Positions 10,099 through 17,481 of a stretch of DNA of 48,385 nt are shown here, in pieces. Both the position numbers and the translations under genes were made by a program. How positions within the stretch are numbered: the stretch's first letter is position 1; each line of letters opens with the position of its first letter. Source of the DNA: Methanolobus sp. (GTDB lineage: Archaea; Halobacteriota; Methanosarcinia; Methanosarcinales; Methanosarcinaceae); the NCBI GenBank assembly GCA_021767785.1, contig JAASSR010000006.1, forward strand, positions 1 to 48,385, given 5' to 3'. The notes under the pieces were generated by a model that saw only the letters and a program-made list of their open reading frames with translations, had not been told where the DNA came from and made no database searches.

Positions 10099-10243
10099 GC
10101 AGGACGTTATGACAGTTCATTCTATAAGTACACAGCGAAAATGGAGATTTGTACGATTCATAAAAACTATTTTTTAGATATACTTGAATTTATAATAGAA
10201 TCATTACGATTAATTTATATTCTCCTGTTTTGTAGCAATTGCA

Positions 10244-10933
10244 ATGAATGACTACAAGATAAGTATCCATGACATGCCACAGGAGGACAGACCGCGTGAA
10301 AGACTTCTCAAATACGGACCTGAAGCACTCTCCAATGCAGAACTGCTGGCCATTATCCTCAGAACCGGCTCACGCAAAGAGAATGTTGTGAATATGTGCA
10401 GCCGTATCTTTTCGGAATACAATATCAAACAACTGAGTCAGGCAAACATTACAAAGCTCAAAAGTATACACGGAATAGGTAATGCAAAAGCTGCACAGAT
10501 AGCTGCAATCTTTGAACTTGCCCGCAAACTTGAAGGATTCACCGACGAACCTAAAAGAAAGATCAGATCACCTGCAGATGTTTATTCTATCCTTTATCCC
10601 GGAATGCGCGAGCATAAGCGTGAAAGACTTGTGGCACTGCTACTTGATACAAAAAACCAGGTCATCCGCGAAGAATTAATTTCCATTGGCAGCCTGAATG
10701 CCAATATTGTTCATCCAAGAGAGGTTTTCAAAACAGCACTCATGGAATCATGTGCTTCCGTGATAATCTCACATAACCATCCTTCAGGTGACCCTACTCC
10801 TAGCAGAGAAGATATTGCAGTAACCGAGAAACTTGTAGAAGGCGGAAAATTACTTGGCATTGATGTGCTGGACCATGTTGTAATAGGTGAGGGAAAGTAC
10901 GTCAGTCTGAAGGATGAGGGATATGTGAGATAA
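10244..10933 (+). CDS. radC: RadC-family protein (JAB/MPN+ metalloprotein)
   Basis: RadC-like proteins are common in bacteria and present in some methanogens; their cellular role is still uncertain despite the name DNA repair protein. The 229 residues have the UPF0758 layout: an N-terminal helical part with RERLLKYGPEALSNAELLAI, a helix-hairpin-helix at about 70-90 (LKSIHGIGNAKAAQIAA), and a C-terminal JAB/MPN+ domain with the metal motif HNHPSGD starting at residue 177 and a conserved downstream SRED. All metal ligands are present, so it should be intact. A TATA stretch near 10210 is about 30 bases before the ATG and no ribosome binding site is visible, which suggests a leaderless mRNA. Likely of bacterial origin. 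Confidence 0.93.
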   Translation: MNDYKISIHDMPQEDRPRERLLKYGPEALSNAELLAIILRTGSRKENVVNMCSRIFSEYNIKQLSQANITKLKSIHGIGNAKAAQIAAIFELARKLEGFTDEPKRKIRSPADVYSILYPGMREHKRERLVALLLDTKNQVIREELISIGSLNANIVHPREVFKTALMESCASVIISHNHPSGDPTPSREDIAVTEKLVEGGKLLGIDVLDHVVIGEGKYVSLKDEGYVR

Positions 10934-10955
10934 AAACACACCTTTTAGTGCCTGA

Positions 10956-11699
10956 TCACTGGTATCTTTCAGATATTTCAAAATAATAATTAAAAACAGC
11001 CTTGCACCATTTTATGAATTGTTCATCATACCCTATAAGAACATGATCCCTGTCTATTTTACCATCAGGACCCGGTAATGCAAGCATACCGAAACTGTCA
11101 GTGACGTTTATGACAATACGAACCTCATCAAGTGTCCGGATCTCAATATGTTCAAACAATACCTCAGGAAGATCCTCCTTTAAGTTCTCAATTAAATTCC
11201 GGGGATAAATGGCACGGAAAATCACACCTTCCTCCAGCTTTTTTTCTACCTGAGGTATATAGAAACGAGGAAAATCATCGGAAAGATACCACCCATATTC
11301 ATGGATCTGTTCGAACAAGGATGTCATTTTGTTCACCAAAACAAATACACCTTCGATACATTCTGTTCTGGTAAGGGAATCCAGTTCCCTGAGCAGATGA
11401 TGTGGTATCGGGGAAGTATCATGATACCGGAAAAAATCCGACCTTTTTGCAATGGATTCCAGATTGGGTAATGATAACACCACCAGTTTTCCCAGATATG
11501 TAAGTGAATAGTATCCTTCACCGTCTTTTAAAATAAGGTCTTTTCCGGACAGACGATCTAACTGTCTGGAGAGTTCCGGAGATGTGGCATCAATGATTTT
11601 TTTGATCCGGGTGAATTTCAATGATTCTTTTTCCAGTGATTTTAGTATAGCAAGTCTGTTCTCAGATGCCATTTCCACAAAAAGTTCGTGACTTTTCAT
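10956..11699 (-). CDS. FilR1-type (DUF1724) winged-helix transcriptional regulator
   Basis: A regulator of the kind abundant in Methanosarcinales. The N-terminal 75 residues are an ArsR-like winged helix (ENRLAILKSLEKESLKFTRI, SPELSRQLDRLSGKDLI, then the wing GEGYYSLTYLGKLV). Residues about 110-245 match the FilR1 middle/effector region, with IRTLDEVRIVINVTDSFGMLALP and a final GYDEQFIKWCKAVFNYYF; the effector is unknown. Some relatives control methyltransferase genes of methylotrophic methanogenesis. The mRNA looks leaderless: the TATA element at about 11728-11737 is roughly 30 bases upstream. A perfect palindrome sits exactly between TATA and the start codon, a classic place for self-repression. 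Confidence 0.85.
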   Translation of the reverse strand: MKSHELFVEMASENRLAILKSLEKESLKFTRIKKIIDATSPELSRQLDRLSGKDLILKDGEGYYSLTYLGKLVVLSLPNLESIAKRSDFFRYHDTSPIPHHLLRELDSLTRTECIEGVFVLVNKMTSLFEQIHEYGWYLSDDFPRFYIPQVEKKLEEGVIFRAIYPRNLIENLKEDLPEVLFEHIEIRTLDEVRIVINVTDSFGMLALPGPDGKIDRDHVLIGYDEQFIKWCKAVFNYYFEISERYQ

Positions 11700-11708
11700 T
11701 GATAGATC

Positions 11709-11754
11709 GGTAACAATAATGTTACCTGCTTATATCAATGTAACTAAAGTAACA
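11709..11754 (-). promoter_or_regulatory. Candidate autoregulatory operator with repeated GTAAC half-sites
   Basis: GGTAACA (11709-11715) and TGTTACC (11720-11726) form a perfect palindrome with a four-base centre. It lies between the TATA element TTGATATAAG (11728-11737, minus strand) and the start codon of the FilR1-type regulator. Two more half-sites, TGTAAC (11739-11744) and AGTAACA (11748-11754), lie on the other side of the TATA element with nine-base spacing. The promoter is thus flanked on both sides by the same core. Confidence 0.6.
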
Positions 11755-11801
11755 ATCATTCCAGATTTTTTTAAAATACCTGCATGAGGATATGATCTAT
11801 T

Positions 11802-12074
11802 GTGAGAGAGATGATCGGGAATCAATTTGCATTTTCGGCTGCAATAAGTGATTTCAGCTATATAAAGAACCTGAAAACACAATGTGACTGCACCAATGTG
11901 ATGGAGATAAGCGGAGTACTGGAAATAGCAGATATTAATTTTAACGAACCCGGTGTCCTGCATATCTCAGGCAAATTCGGTGATATCGACATTTCTGTCC
12001 ATGATACACAATTAGAGCAACTAGCAGAATTGTTGCTTAAAGGTGATAAGAATGAGAACAAACAGAAAAAGTAA
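11802..12074 (+). CDS. Hypothetical protein (90 aa), unknown family
   Basis: I do not recognise this protein. It has a mixed beta-strand-like pattern (MEISGVLEIADINF, GVLHISGKFGDIDISVHD) with a small CDC motif near residue 29 and an acidic/lysine tail. There is no membrane segment. It starts with GTG at 11802 (an ATG at 11811 is the alternative); an AT-rich TATA candidate near 11766-11778 predicts a leaderless or very short-leader mRNA. Its last bases overlap the next small gene, and the two are likely co-expressed, with a methyltransferase gene following. It is divergent from the FilR1-type regulator and so could be a target of it. Confidence 0.55.
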   Translation: MREMIGNQFAFSAAISDFSYIKNLKTQCDCTNVMEISGVLEIADINFNEPGVLHISGKFGDIDISVHDTQLEQLAELLLKGDKNENKQKK

Positions 12075-12234
12075 CTGGTTCGGATTGCTGGTAATGATCG
12101 TGGGGGTAATATATCTGCTTGCAGACCTGGCAAAGACATACAGCATCGGAATAAGTGGCTGGACAACCTTTTTCCTGCTTTCGGGACTCTGGCTGATGCA
12201 TAGCAACAGGAGAAAAGCGGAACTCAGAGAATGA
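12052..12234 (+). CDS. Small membrane protein (60 aa), unknown
   Basis: A short protein with two hydrophobic segments, at about residues 9-23 (FGLLVMIVGVIYLLA) and 31-49 (ISGWTTFFLLSGLWLM), a basic N-terminus and a basic C-terminal tail, so both ends probably face the cytoplasm. I chose the ATG at 12052 over the upstream in-frame GTG at 12043 because AAAGGTGAT lies at the right distance before the ATG and would be overlapped by the GTG. It overlaps the end of the preceding 90-residue gene in another frame, a sign of translational coupling. Function unknown. Confidence 0.6.
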   Translation: MRTNRKSNWFGLLVMIVGVIYLLADLAKTYSIGISGWTTFFLLSGLWLMHSNRRKAELRE

Positions 12235-12275
12235 GTGAGATCATATTGAAAAAATTTATATTGGAGGTTATATAA

Positions 12276-12845
12276 ATGTTTGATCTAAAAGCCAGGATGT
12301 TCAACAGGAAAGCAGCAAGGACAAGCAGTATGTGGCAAGAAATAATAAGATCCCTTGCTCCTGAAAAGGGAAAGAAGATAGCAGATATCGGTTCAGGAGG
12401 TGGTTATTTTTCCCTCCGATTCTCCAGAGAGGTTGAAAACGAAGGGAAAGTATATGCTGTTGATACGAACAGTGGATTCCTCAACTTTCTGAAAAATATA
12501 TCAAATAAAGAAGGAATTCACAATATAGAAACAGTTCTTGCAGAACAGGGGAGATTACCTTTCATTAATGAAGAACTTGATATGGTATTTCTTCGTAACG
12601 TATACCATCATATACCTGACCGTGTGGACTATTTCAGGAATCTGTTCAAATATCTTAAAAAAGACGGAAAGATTGCTATCATTGATTATGATGGAAAAAG
12701 ATGGTTCAGTTTTCATCATTTTTTTGGACACTATGTTCCTGAAAAAACAATAAAGGAGGAGATGAAAGACGCAGGTTACAGATTGATTGAAGAGTATTCT
12801 TTCCTTCCGGAACAAAGTTTTTTGGTCTTTTCAAACCCGAAATGA
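12276..12845 (+). CDS. Class I SAM-dependent methyltransferase
   Basis: A 189-residue soluble methyltransferase with the Rossmann pattern: motif I IADIGSGGGYFSLRFS near residues 36-51, the acidic end of strand 2 in VYAVDTNSGFL, and motif IV MVFLRNVYHHIPD near 105. The substrate cannot be inferred; the type resembles UbiE-like or arsenite-methyltransferase-like enzymes, but it lacks the cysteines of ArsM. TTGGAGGTT precedes the ATG at 12276. It follows the two small unknown genes by 41 bases on the same strand and may form a unit with them. Confidence 0.85.
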   Translation: MFDLKARMFNRKAARTSSMWQEIIRSLAPEKGKKIADIGSGGGYFSLRFSREVENEGKVYAVDTNSGFLNFLKNISNKEGIHNIETVLAEQGRLPFINEELDMVFLRNVYHHIPDRVDYFRNLFKYLKKDGKIAIIDYDGKRWFSFHHFFGHYVPEKTIKEEMKDAGYRLIEEYSFLPEQSFLVFSNPK

Positions 12846-12884
12846 AATAGTTAGTCTACAAGAGAATCATGAATGAAAGTTAGA

Positions 12885-12903
12885 TTTGAATGATATATTC
12901 AAA
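12885..12903 (+). promoter_or_regulatory. Palindrome just upstream of the mmp11 promoter
   Basis: TTTGAAT (12885-12891), five bases, ATTCAAA (12897-12903): perfect seven-base arms. The TATA candidate ACATTTAAGG (12908-12917) begins four bases later, about 30 bases before the ATG at 12942, so the mRNA looks leaderless and the palindrome covers the BRE/upstream activator position. Confidence 0.45.
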
Positions 12904-12941
12904 CAAAACATTTAAGGTATTGACCGGTAATTAACACCCAA

Positions 12942-13853
12942 ATGAAAGAGATAGAACTTAATGACCCCTATACCACTCCATACAGGGGCATATATGCAAT
13001 ATGCGACAGGAACAACGAATATGCTGAGATAATCGAGCATACTAACTGTTATGGTGGTGCAGCATGGTCCAAGTTCCATTATTCACATTCACCACTAATC
13101 CTGAAAACACGTTCCATCGGAAACATGATACGATACACTGTCAGTATAGGAACATCTCCCCTTGAGCTTAAACCATCAACTGCAGCCGCAGGAATTGAAT
13201 CCGTTATCGTCGAAGGAAATGAGGTTCATATTACCTATTCCGGTCTTGGAGGAGGTGGAGTAGGCGCCACAAAATGCAGAGCATTTGCTCAGGGAGTAAT
13301 ACGCTGCGATTATACAGAATCCGGCGGCGGACGTGCTGCCAAAGGCACAATAACAGTTCCAAAGAGGGAAAGAGTGCTTATAGGTATTGATGATACGGAC
13401 ACTAAAGAAGAAGGTGCAACATGGACACTTACCCATAACGTGGCCAAAGAGCTTGATTGCAGCGAATCGATCTACCTTTCACATTCACTCGTACAGCTGT
13501 TTCCTGTATCTGCAAGGACGCAGAACTGTGTCTCAACAGTTCTCGAATTCGGATGCGTCGATGAGAATGCAAAACAGGAATTACTTGAAAGCGTAAAGGC
13601 AGCACTTCTGAAGTATAGTGTATCCGATGAGACCGGAATGGTGGTACTTTCAGATTTTGAGAGCGGAAAAATAAAGGAGTACGCTAAACAGTGTCGCAGT
13701 GCCGAACTTACAAGAGAATACGCTCTTCAATATGCAAAGGACAGCGGAGTGGACGTCTGGCTTGATGGCAACGGAGTAATAGGAGCGCTGGCAGCACTGG
13801 CATGGTTTGCGCAACCTGACGACTCTGTCCGGCTTGATGCACAACCAGAATGA
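12942..13853 (+). CDS. mmp11: Methanogenesis marker protein 11
   Basis: A protein family found in essentially all methanogens and without an established function. The 303 residues match in length and pattern: an N-terminal half with repeated glycines (GLGGGGVGATKCRAFAQGV near 100-118) and a second half beginning RVLIGIDDTDTKEEGATWTL near 145-165, the stretch that resembles the DDT nucleotide-binding motif of TiaS-like proteins. Cysteines are scattered and no membrane segment is present. It has its own promoter and appears leaderless. The following IorA-like gene begins 7 bases after its stop, so they are likely one transcript. Confidence 0.9.
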   Translation: MKEIELNDPYTTPYRGIYAICDRNNEYAEIIEHTNCYGGAAWSKFHYSHSPLILKTRSIGNMIRYTVSIGTSPLELKPSTAAAGIESVIVEGNEVHITYSGLGGGGVGATKCRAFAQGVIRCDYTESGGGRAAKGTITVPKRERVLIGIDDTDTKEEGATWTLTHNVAKELDCSESIYLSHSLVQLFPVSARTQNCVSTVLEFGCVDENAKQELLESVKAALLKYSVSDETGMVVLSDFESGKIKEYAKQCRSAELTREYALQYAKDSGVDVWLDGNGVIGALAALAWFAQPDDSVRLDAQPE

Positions 13854-13860
13854 CAGAATT

Positions 13861-15402
13861 ATGACTGAGAATAAGGATATAACCGGCCTTGAAGCAATAT
13901 ACCTTGCAGCCACTGACAGCAATGTGAGGTTCATTACTGCCGTAGCCGGTTATCCAATAACTGCTGTTGTGGATTACTTTTTTGAAAAGAAAGAAGTGAA
14001 CAATTATGACATTCACTGGTTCACCAATGAAAAAGCAGCAATGGAAGCTTCGCTTGGTGCCTCGGCTACAGGGAGAAGGTCTCTGGTTCTTGTAAAACAC
14101 GTTGGAATGAACCTGCTTTCAGACCCGCTCATGACAGCAATGATGCATACTATTGGTGCAGGTCTTGTAATACTTGCAGGTGATGACCCCGGAGCTAAAG
14201 CTTCGCAGAACGAACAGGATTCAAGATTCTACGGATCAATTGCCGAAACAGTTGTTTTTGACCCTGCAACTCCGCTGGATGCTTATGACTCCCTGAACAG
14301 GGCCTTTAAAATCTCAGAAGAAGCAAAGGTTCCCGTGATCATGAGGATCACAGACCGACTGGAAAAAAGAGAACAAATCTCCAATAGAATAGGGGTTGCG
14401 GAAAATACAGAGGGCCCTTCAAAGAAACTTAACAGGGACATCTGGAAACTGACAATGCATGGAAAACATCAGCTTTTCCATATTGAATCCGAGCCTGTCC
14501 TTATCAATGAATCTGAAAACACAGAATTAACTCACATGTCCTTTCGCGGTGAAAAGACAGGTATAATATCATCCGGCTATCCCTCAGCGATAATAGATGA
14601 CATATTATCTGAAAGTGCGGTATATTCAGATTATTCACATCTTGCTCTTGGAATCGTATCCCCCTTCCCGTATAAGCTCGTGAAGCGGTTCATAAATAAA
14701 CATGAACGAATACTTATTGTTGAAGAAAGCGAGCCTTTCATAGAATCTCATATAAATACCTGTGACAGAATCCTTGGTAAAAGGACCGGTCACCTTCCAT
14801 TTGGAATAATAGAAAAAGAACATGTGCTATTTGCCTTTGAGAATATCGATAACGATGAAGTTTCGGAGTACACCTACATACAGACAATCGCCAGCAGGGG
14901 TTCAAGACCCATATGTAGTGAATGTCCATTCATACCTTTATACAATGTGCTGCATGACATGGGACCGGTTGCAGGGGATATGGGATGCTCCATACGCACG
15001 GCGCCAGATCCGCTTAATGCAGTAGACACAGGTTTTTCACTTGGAGGAGCGATCTCCACAGCCTGTGGCTTCCAGGGAAAAGGTATAGCAGTTATCGGAG
15101 ACTTCGGACTTGCTCATTCAGGAATTATAGGACTTATTAATGCAGTGAATGAAGAATTTGATATCCTTGTTATCATTCTTCAGAATGAAATAGCTGCAAT
15201 GACCGGCGGACAAAAAACACCAGATCTGAGTGAAATAGTTAAAACACTTGTACCTGATACAACCTTCATTGATATTGATAGAAAGATAAATGAAGATGGT
15301 GTTGAGAAAACATCTGGTCTGCTCAGAGAAGTTATCCGGAAAAAGCAACAGAAAAAAGGAGTTTCTGTTATTTATCTGACAGGTAAATGTATTAAATTCT
15401 GA
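13861..15402 (+). CDS. IorA-like thiamine-pyrophosphate oxidoreductase subunit without ferredoxin domain
   Basis: Related to the alpha subunit of indolepyruvate:ferredoxin oxidoreductase, which decarboxylates aryl pyruvates to aryl-acetyl-CoA. The N-terminal pyrimidine-binding domain shows VAGYPITAVVDYFF and NEKAAMEASLGASATGRRS; the C-terminal TPP domain has GDMGCSIRTAPDPLNAVD, GDFGLAHSG and LQNEIAAMTGGQ, near the GDG-x-N pattern. A normal IorA has over 600 residues and ends in a two-cluster ferredoxin domain; this chain has 513 and stops after the TPP domain. No iorB lies nearby. I chose ATG 13861, since the upstream TTG at 13807 would overlap mmp11. Its coupling to mmp11 makes a methanogen-specific role possible; substrate uncertain. 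Confidence 0.8.
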   Translation: MTENKDITGLEAIYLAATDSNVRFITAVAGYPITAVVDYFFEKKEVNNYDIHWFTNEKAAMEASLGASATGRRSLVLVKHVGMNLLSDPLMTAMMHTIGAGLVILAGDDPGAKASQNEQDSRFYGSIAETVVFDPATPLDAYDSLNRAFKISEEAKVPVIMRITDRLEKREQISNRIGVAENTEGPSKKLNRDIWKLTMHGKHQLFHIESEPVLINESENTELTHMSFRGEKTGIISSGYPSAIIDDILSESAVYSDYSHLALGIVSPFPYKLVKRFINKHERILIVEESEPFIESHINTCDRILGKRTGHLPFGIIEKEHVLFAFENIDNDEVSEYTYIQTIASRGSRPICSECPFIPLYNVLHDMGPVAGDMGCSIRTAPDPLNAVDTGFSLGGAISTACGFQGKGIAVIGDFGLAHSGIIGLINAVNEEFDILVIILQNEIAAMTGGQKTPDLSEIVKTLVPDTTFIDIDRKINEDGVEKTSGLLREVIRKKQQKKGVSVIYLTGKCIKF

Positions 15403-15498
15403 GTGAATTTTATTTTTAATATATATATAATGCAACTTGTTATTTTATTGTTTGGTATTTATAATTTTAAATTTGAAATAGCAAACAAGATACCAAAA

Positions 15499-16479
15499 TC
15501 AATTAGAAAAATTGATATTAATACCAAGAATATCCTTAGAACCTTCATGAATAGCCCGGGCGATCTCGGCACATCCAATTGCAGCACTCCACCGGTCAAG
15601 AACATGAACTTTTAAACCAAGGTGTTTCTCGATCTGCGCTACAACCTCAGGAAGCTCACCTACAGATCCTTCTATAATGATCTCACCTGTGGAAGCATAA
15701 TCCTTCATTAAGATCTGCATACCTGCAATTTCCATAGCAGCAAAAAGTGCTATTCTTTCAATTGCCAGTATTGCCTGTGGATCTCTGCATGATGACGCTT
15801 TAATAAGCTCATGTCGATTTTTAAAAAGAGTATGTTTGAGAACACCTGAATTTACGAACGCTTCGTTAGCGCGCATTCTTCCGGCATCCACATCCCTCAG
15901 AGCCCGGACATCCAGAGGTCCGTGCTGCAATCCGGGCGCAAAGATGCAGGCATCAATGGCTCCGACAATTTTACTGTCCGCAACAGCCAGGGTGACCGTA
16001 TTGGAACTGATATCCGAAAGGATGAAATCATTAAAACCAAGAGAAAAAGCATGATAGGCTATACCCACTTTTTCAGGACTGGTGGAATGTGAAAAGACAT
16101 TGAGACGGGAATCTGTACCACTATTTTCATGGATGCCGGGAATTACCACAGCAGGAATATCTGAGTGCTGCACTGCATCAAAAACACGGCTTCCTCCACC
16201 TGTCTTTTTACCGGCTCCCTCTATACTTTTAATTCCTCTGTTCTTAACCGCCTTTATATCCTCGATATCCCTTATACCATCACCCATTGAATAGGTCACA
16301 GCCATAAGAGATATTTCAGCACTTTGAACTCCGAAAGCATCTTCCATTTTTGAAACAAGAAGGGATTCTGACATCCCGGAGGCTTCTGTTCTTGGAATTT
16401 CAAGTTTCAAAACTCTACCATTGGGAAAAAGTGCAGCAAAACGCATTGCAGTTGTACCGTGATCAATTCCAATGAACAT
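15499..16479 (-). CDS. mmp12: Methanogenesis marker protein 12 (UPF0285)
   Basis: Another methanogen-specific family of unproven function, with an actin/Hsp70-like ATPase fold suggested by FIGIDHGTTAMRFA at the N-terminus, GIHENSGTDSRLNVFSH and the later FNDFILSDISSNTVTLAV segment. The 326-residue length is normal. I start at the ATG at 16479 since GGTGA lies before it; the GTG at 16488 is part of that ribosome binding site. It begins 11 bases after the DUF2103 gene ends on the same strand, and both are placed behind a palindrome-bearing promoter. The 3' flank (15403-15498) is AT-rich and separates it from the convergent IorA-like gene. Confidence 0.9.
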   Translation of the reverse strand: MFIGIDHGTTAMRFAALFPNGRVLKLEIPRTEASGMSESLLVSKMEDAFGVQSAEISLMAVTYSMGDGIRDIEDIKAVKNRGIKSIEGAGKKTGGGSRVFDAVQHSDIPAVVIPGIHENSGTDSRLNVFSHSTSPEKVGIAYHAFSLGFNDFILSDISSNTVTLAVADSKIVGAIDACIFAPGLQHGPLDVRALRDVDAGRMRANEAFVNSGVLKHTLFKNRHELIKASSCRDPQAILAIERIALFAAMEIAGMQILMKDYASTGEIIIEGSVGELPEVVAQIEKHLGLKVHVLDRWSAAIGCAEIARAIHEGSKDILGININFSN

Positions 16480-16490
16480 AATTCTCACCT

Positions 16491-16838
16491 TCAGTTATCG
16501 AGTAATGAAGAATTTATTTCTTCCATGATGCGTTCCCCTTCCTCAAAACTACCAACATTCGTAACTATACGCAGTTCCTGAAAAGAAGTACCGTGTGAAA
16601 GAAGAAGTCGCAGGTTCCCCCTAGCATCGGGTCTTTGTACCCTAGCTGTCAGCATACCCCCGGAGTTTCCTTTACCCTTTACAGTTACCACTGAAGGTAT
16701 CATTTTTTTTATCTCTGGATGCTGACTCACTAAAGATACTATTTTTTTACCATTACGGCCACCGATAATAGTAGTGTGTGAGCCTCCGAGTTTTGATTTA
16801 GGTTTTCTGACTCCGTTTGAGCTAATAGTATCTGTCAT
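16491..16838 (-). CDS. DUF2103-like protein, predicted metal-binding
   Basis: A 115-residue protein resembling the DUF2103 family, described only as predicted metal-binding. It shows KPKSKLGGSHTTIIGGRNG near the N-terminus and LLLSHGTSFQELRIVTNVGS near the C-terminus; the two histidines could be metal ligands but no cysteines are present. It is first in a two-gene unit with methanogenesis marker 12, which suggests a shared pathway. The ATG is about 28 bases from a TATA box (16863-16870) without ribosome binding site, so leaderless translation is expected. The start codon lies inside a perfect inverted repeat. Confidence 0.65.
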   Translation of the reverse strand: MTDTISSNGVRKPKSKLGGSHTTIIGGRNGKKIVSLVSQHPEIKKMIPSVVTVKGKGNSGGMLTARVQRPDARGNLRLLLSHGTSFQELRIVTNVGSFEEGERIMEEINSSLLDN

Positions 16839-16888
16839 TTTAATTGGAATGACAGGAAGTTGTATAAAATATTAATGGTCGAATGACA
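16832..16888 (-). promoter_or_regulatory. Promoter with palindrome over the start codon and three AATGACA half-sites
   Basis: CTGTCATT (16832-16839) and AATGACAG (16848-16855) are perfect eight-base arms with an eight-base centre. They overlap the DUF2103 start codon and the predicted transcription start. TATA is at 16863-16870, and a third half-site AATGACA lies beyond it at 16882-16888. This arrangement fits a repressor that blocks initiation. Confidence 0.6.
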
Positions 16889-17000
16889 ATTGATATCAGA
16901 AGAATATCCAATACTGCCAGAACATGAAAATTATAATTTAATAAGAAAACAGATTTGAAGATAAAAATATGAACTGAAAGAAAAGAACATATTCAGAAGA

Positions 17001-17438
17001 TCATATCTCCTGAATATTGGCCATGTCTATGAGTTTTATACCTGCATCATTGAGGATCTTAATGGCACCATCGATGTCATTTACCCTGAGGATAAGAAGA
17101 GCCTTCTCTGTCTTTGTGACAAAAGCATATGCATAATCAATATTAATACCCTTATCTCCAAGGACATCAGCTATCTTTCCCAGGCCTCCGGGAACATCTT
17201 CCATCTCCACTCCAAGTACACTTGTTTCGGAAACGGTAAATCCGGCATTATGAAGAACTTCATGTGCCTGATCCGGTTTATCCACGACCATACGAATGAT
17301 ACCGAAATCTCCTGCTTCGGCAATTGTGAATGCTCTTATATTGATGCCTGCCTTTCTGAAGTTTGCTGCAATATTAGCAAGACGACCGGGTTTGTTCTCA
17401 GCGAAAAGTGAGATCTGTTTGATGATTTTCTCTTCCAT
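17001..17438 (-). CDS. Tandem ACT-domain protein
   Basis: A 145-residue protein made of two ACT domains, small amino-acid-binding modules: residues 5-70 (QISLFAENKPGRLANIAANF) and 73-143 (ETSVLGVEMEDVPGGLGKIA). Both carry the Pro-Gly-x-Leu turn that lines the ligand site. Such stand-alone double-ACT proteins commonly lie beside phenylacetate-CoA ligase genes in archaea, as here (43 bases downstream of paaK, same strand), and I infer that it senses an aromatic amino acid or its product and tunes that enzyme. It is not the acetolactate synthase small subunit, which is longer and sits with ilvB. GGTGC precedes the ATG. Confidence 0.88.
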   Translation of the reverse strand: MEEKIIKQISLFAENKPGRLANIAANFRKAGINIRAFTIAEAGDFGIIRMVVDKPDQAHEVLHNAGFTVSETSVLGVEMEDVPGGLGKIADVLGDKGINIDYAYAFVTKTEKALLILRVNDIDGAIKILNDAGIKLIDMANIQEI

Positions 17439-17481
17439 TTTAGCACCTGCATTTTTATTAGAAGTTATGTACTGCGAAAGC

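Noticed and set aside
16332-16488. GTG start of marker 12 at 16488
   Set aside because: The GTG forms part of the GGTGA site for the ATG at 16479.
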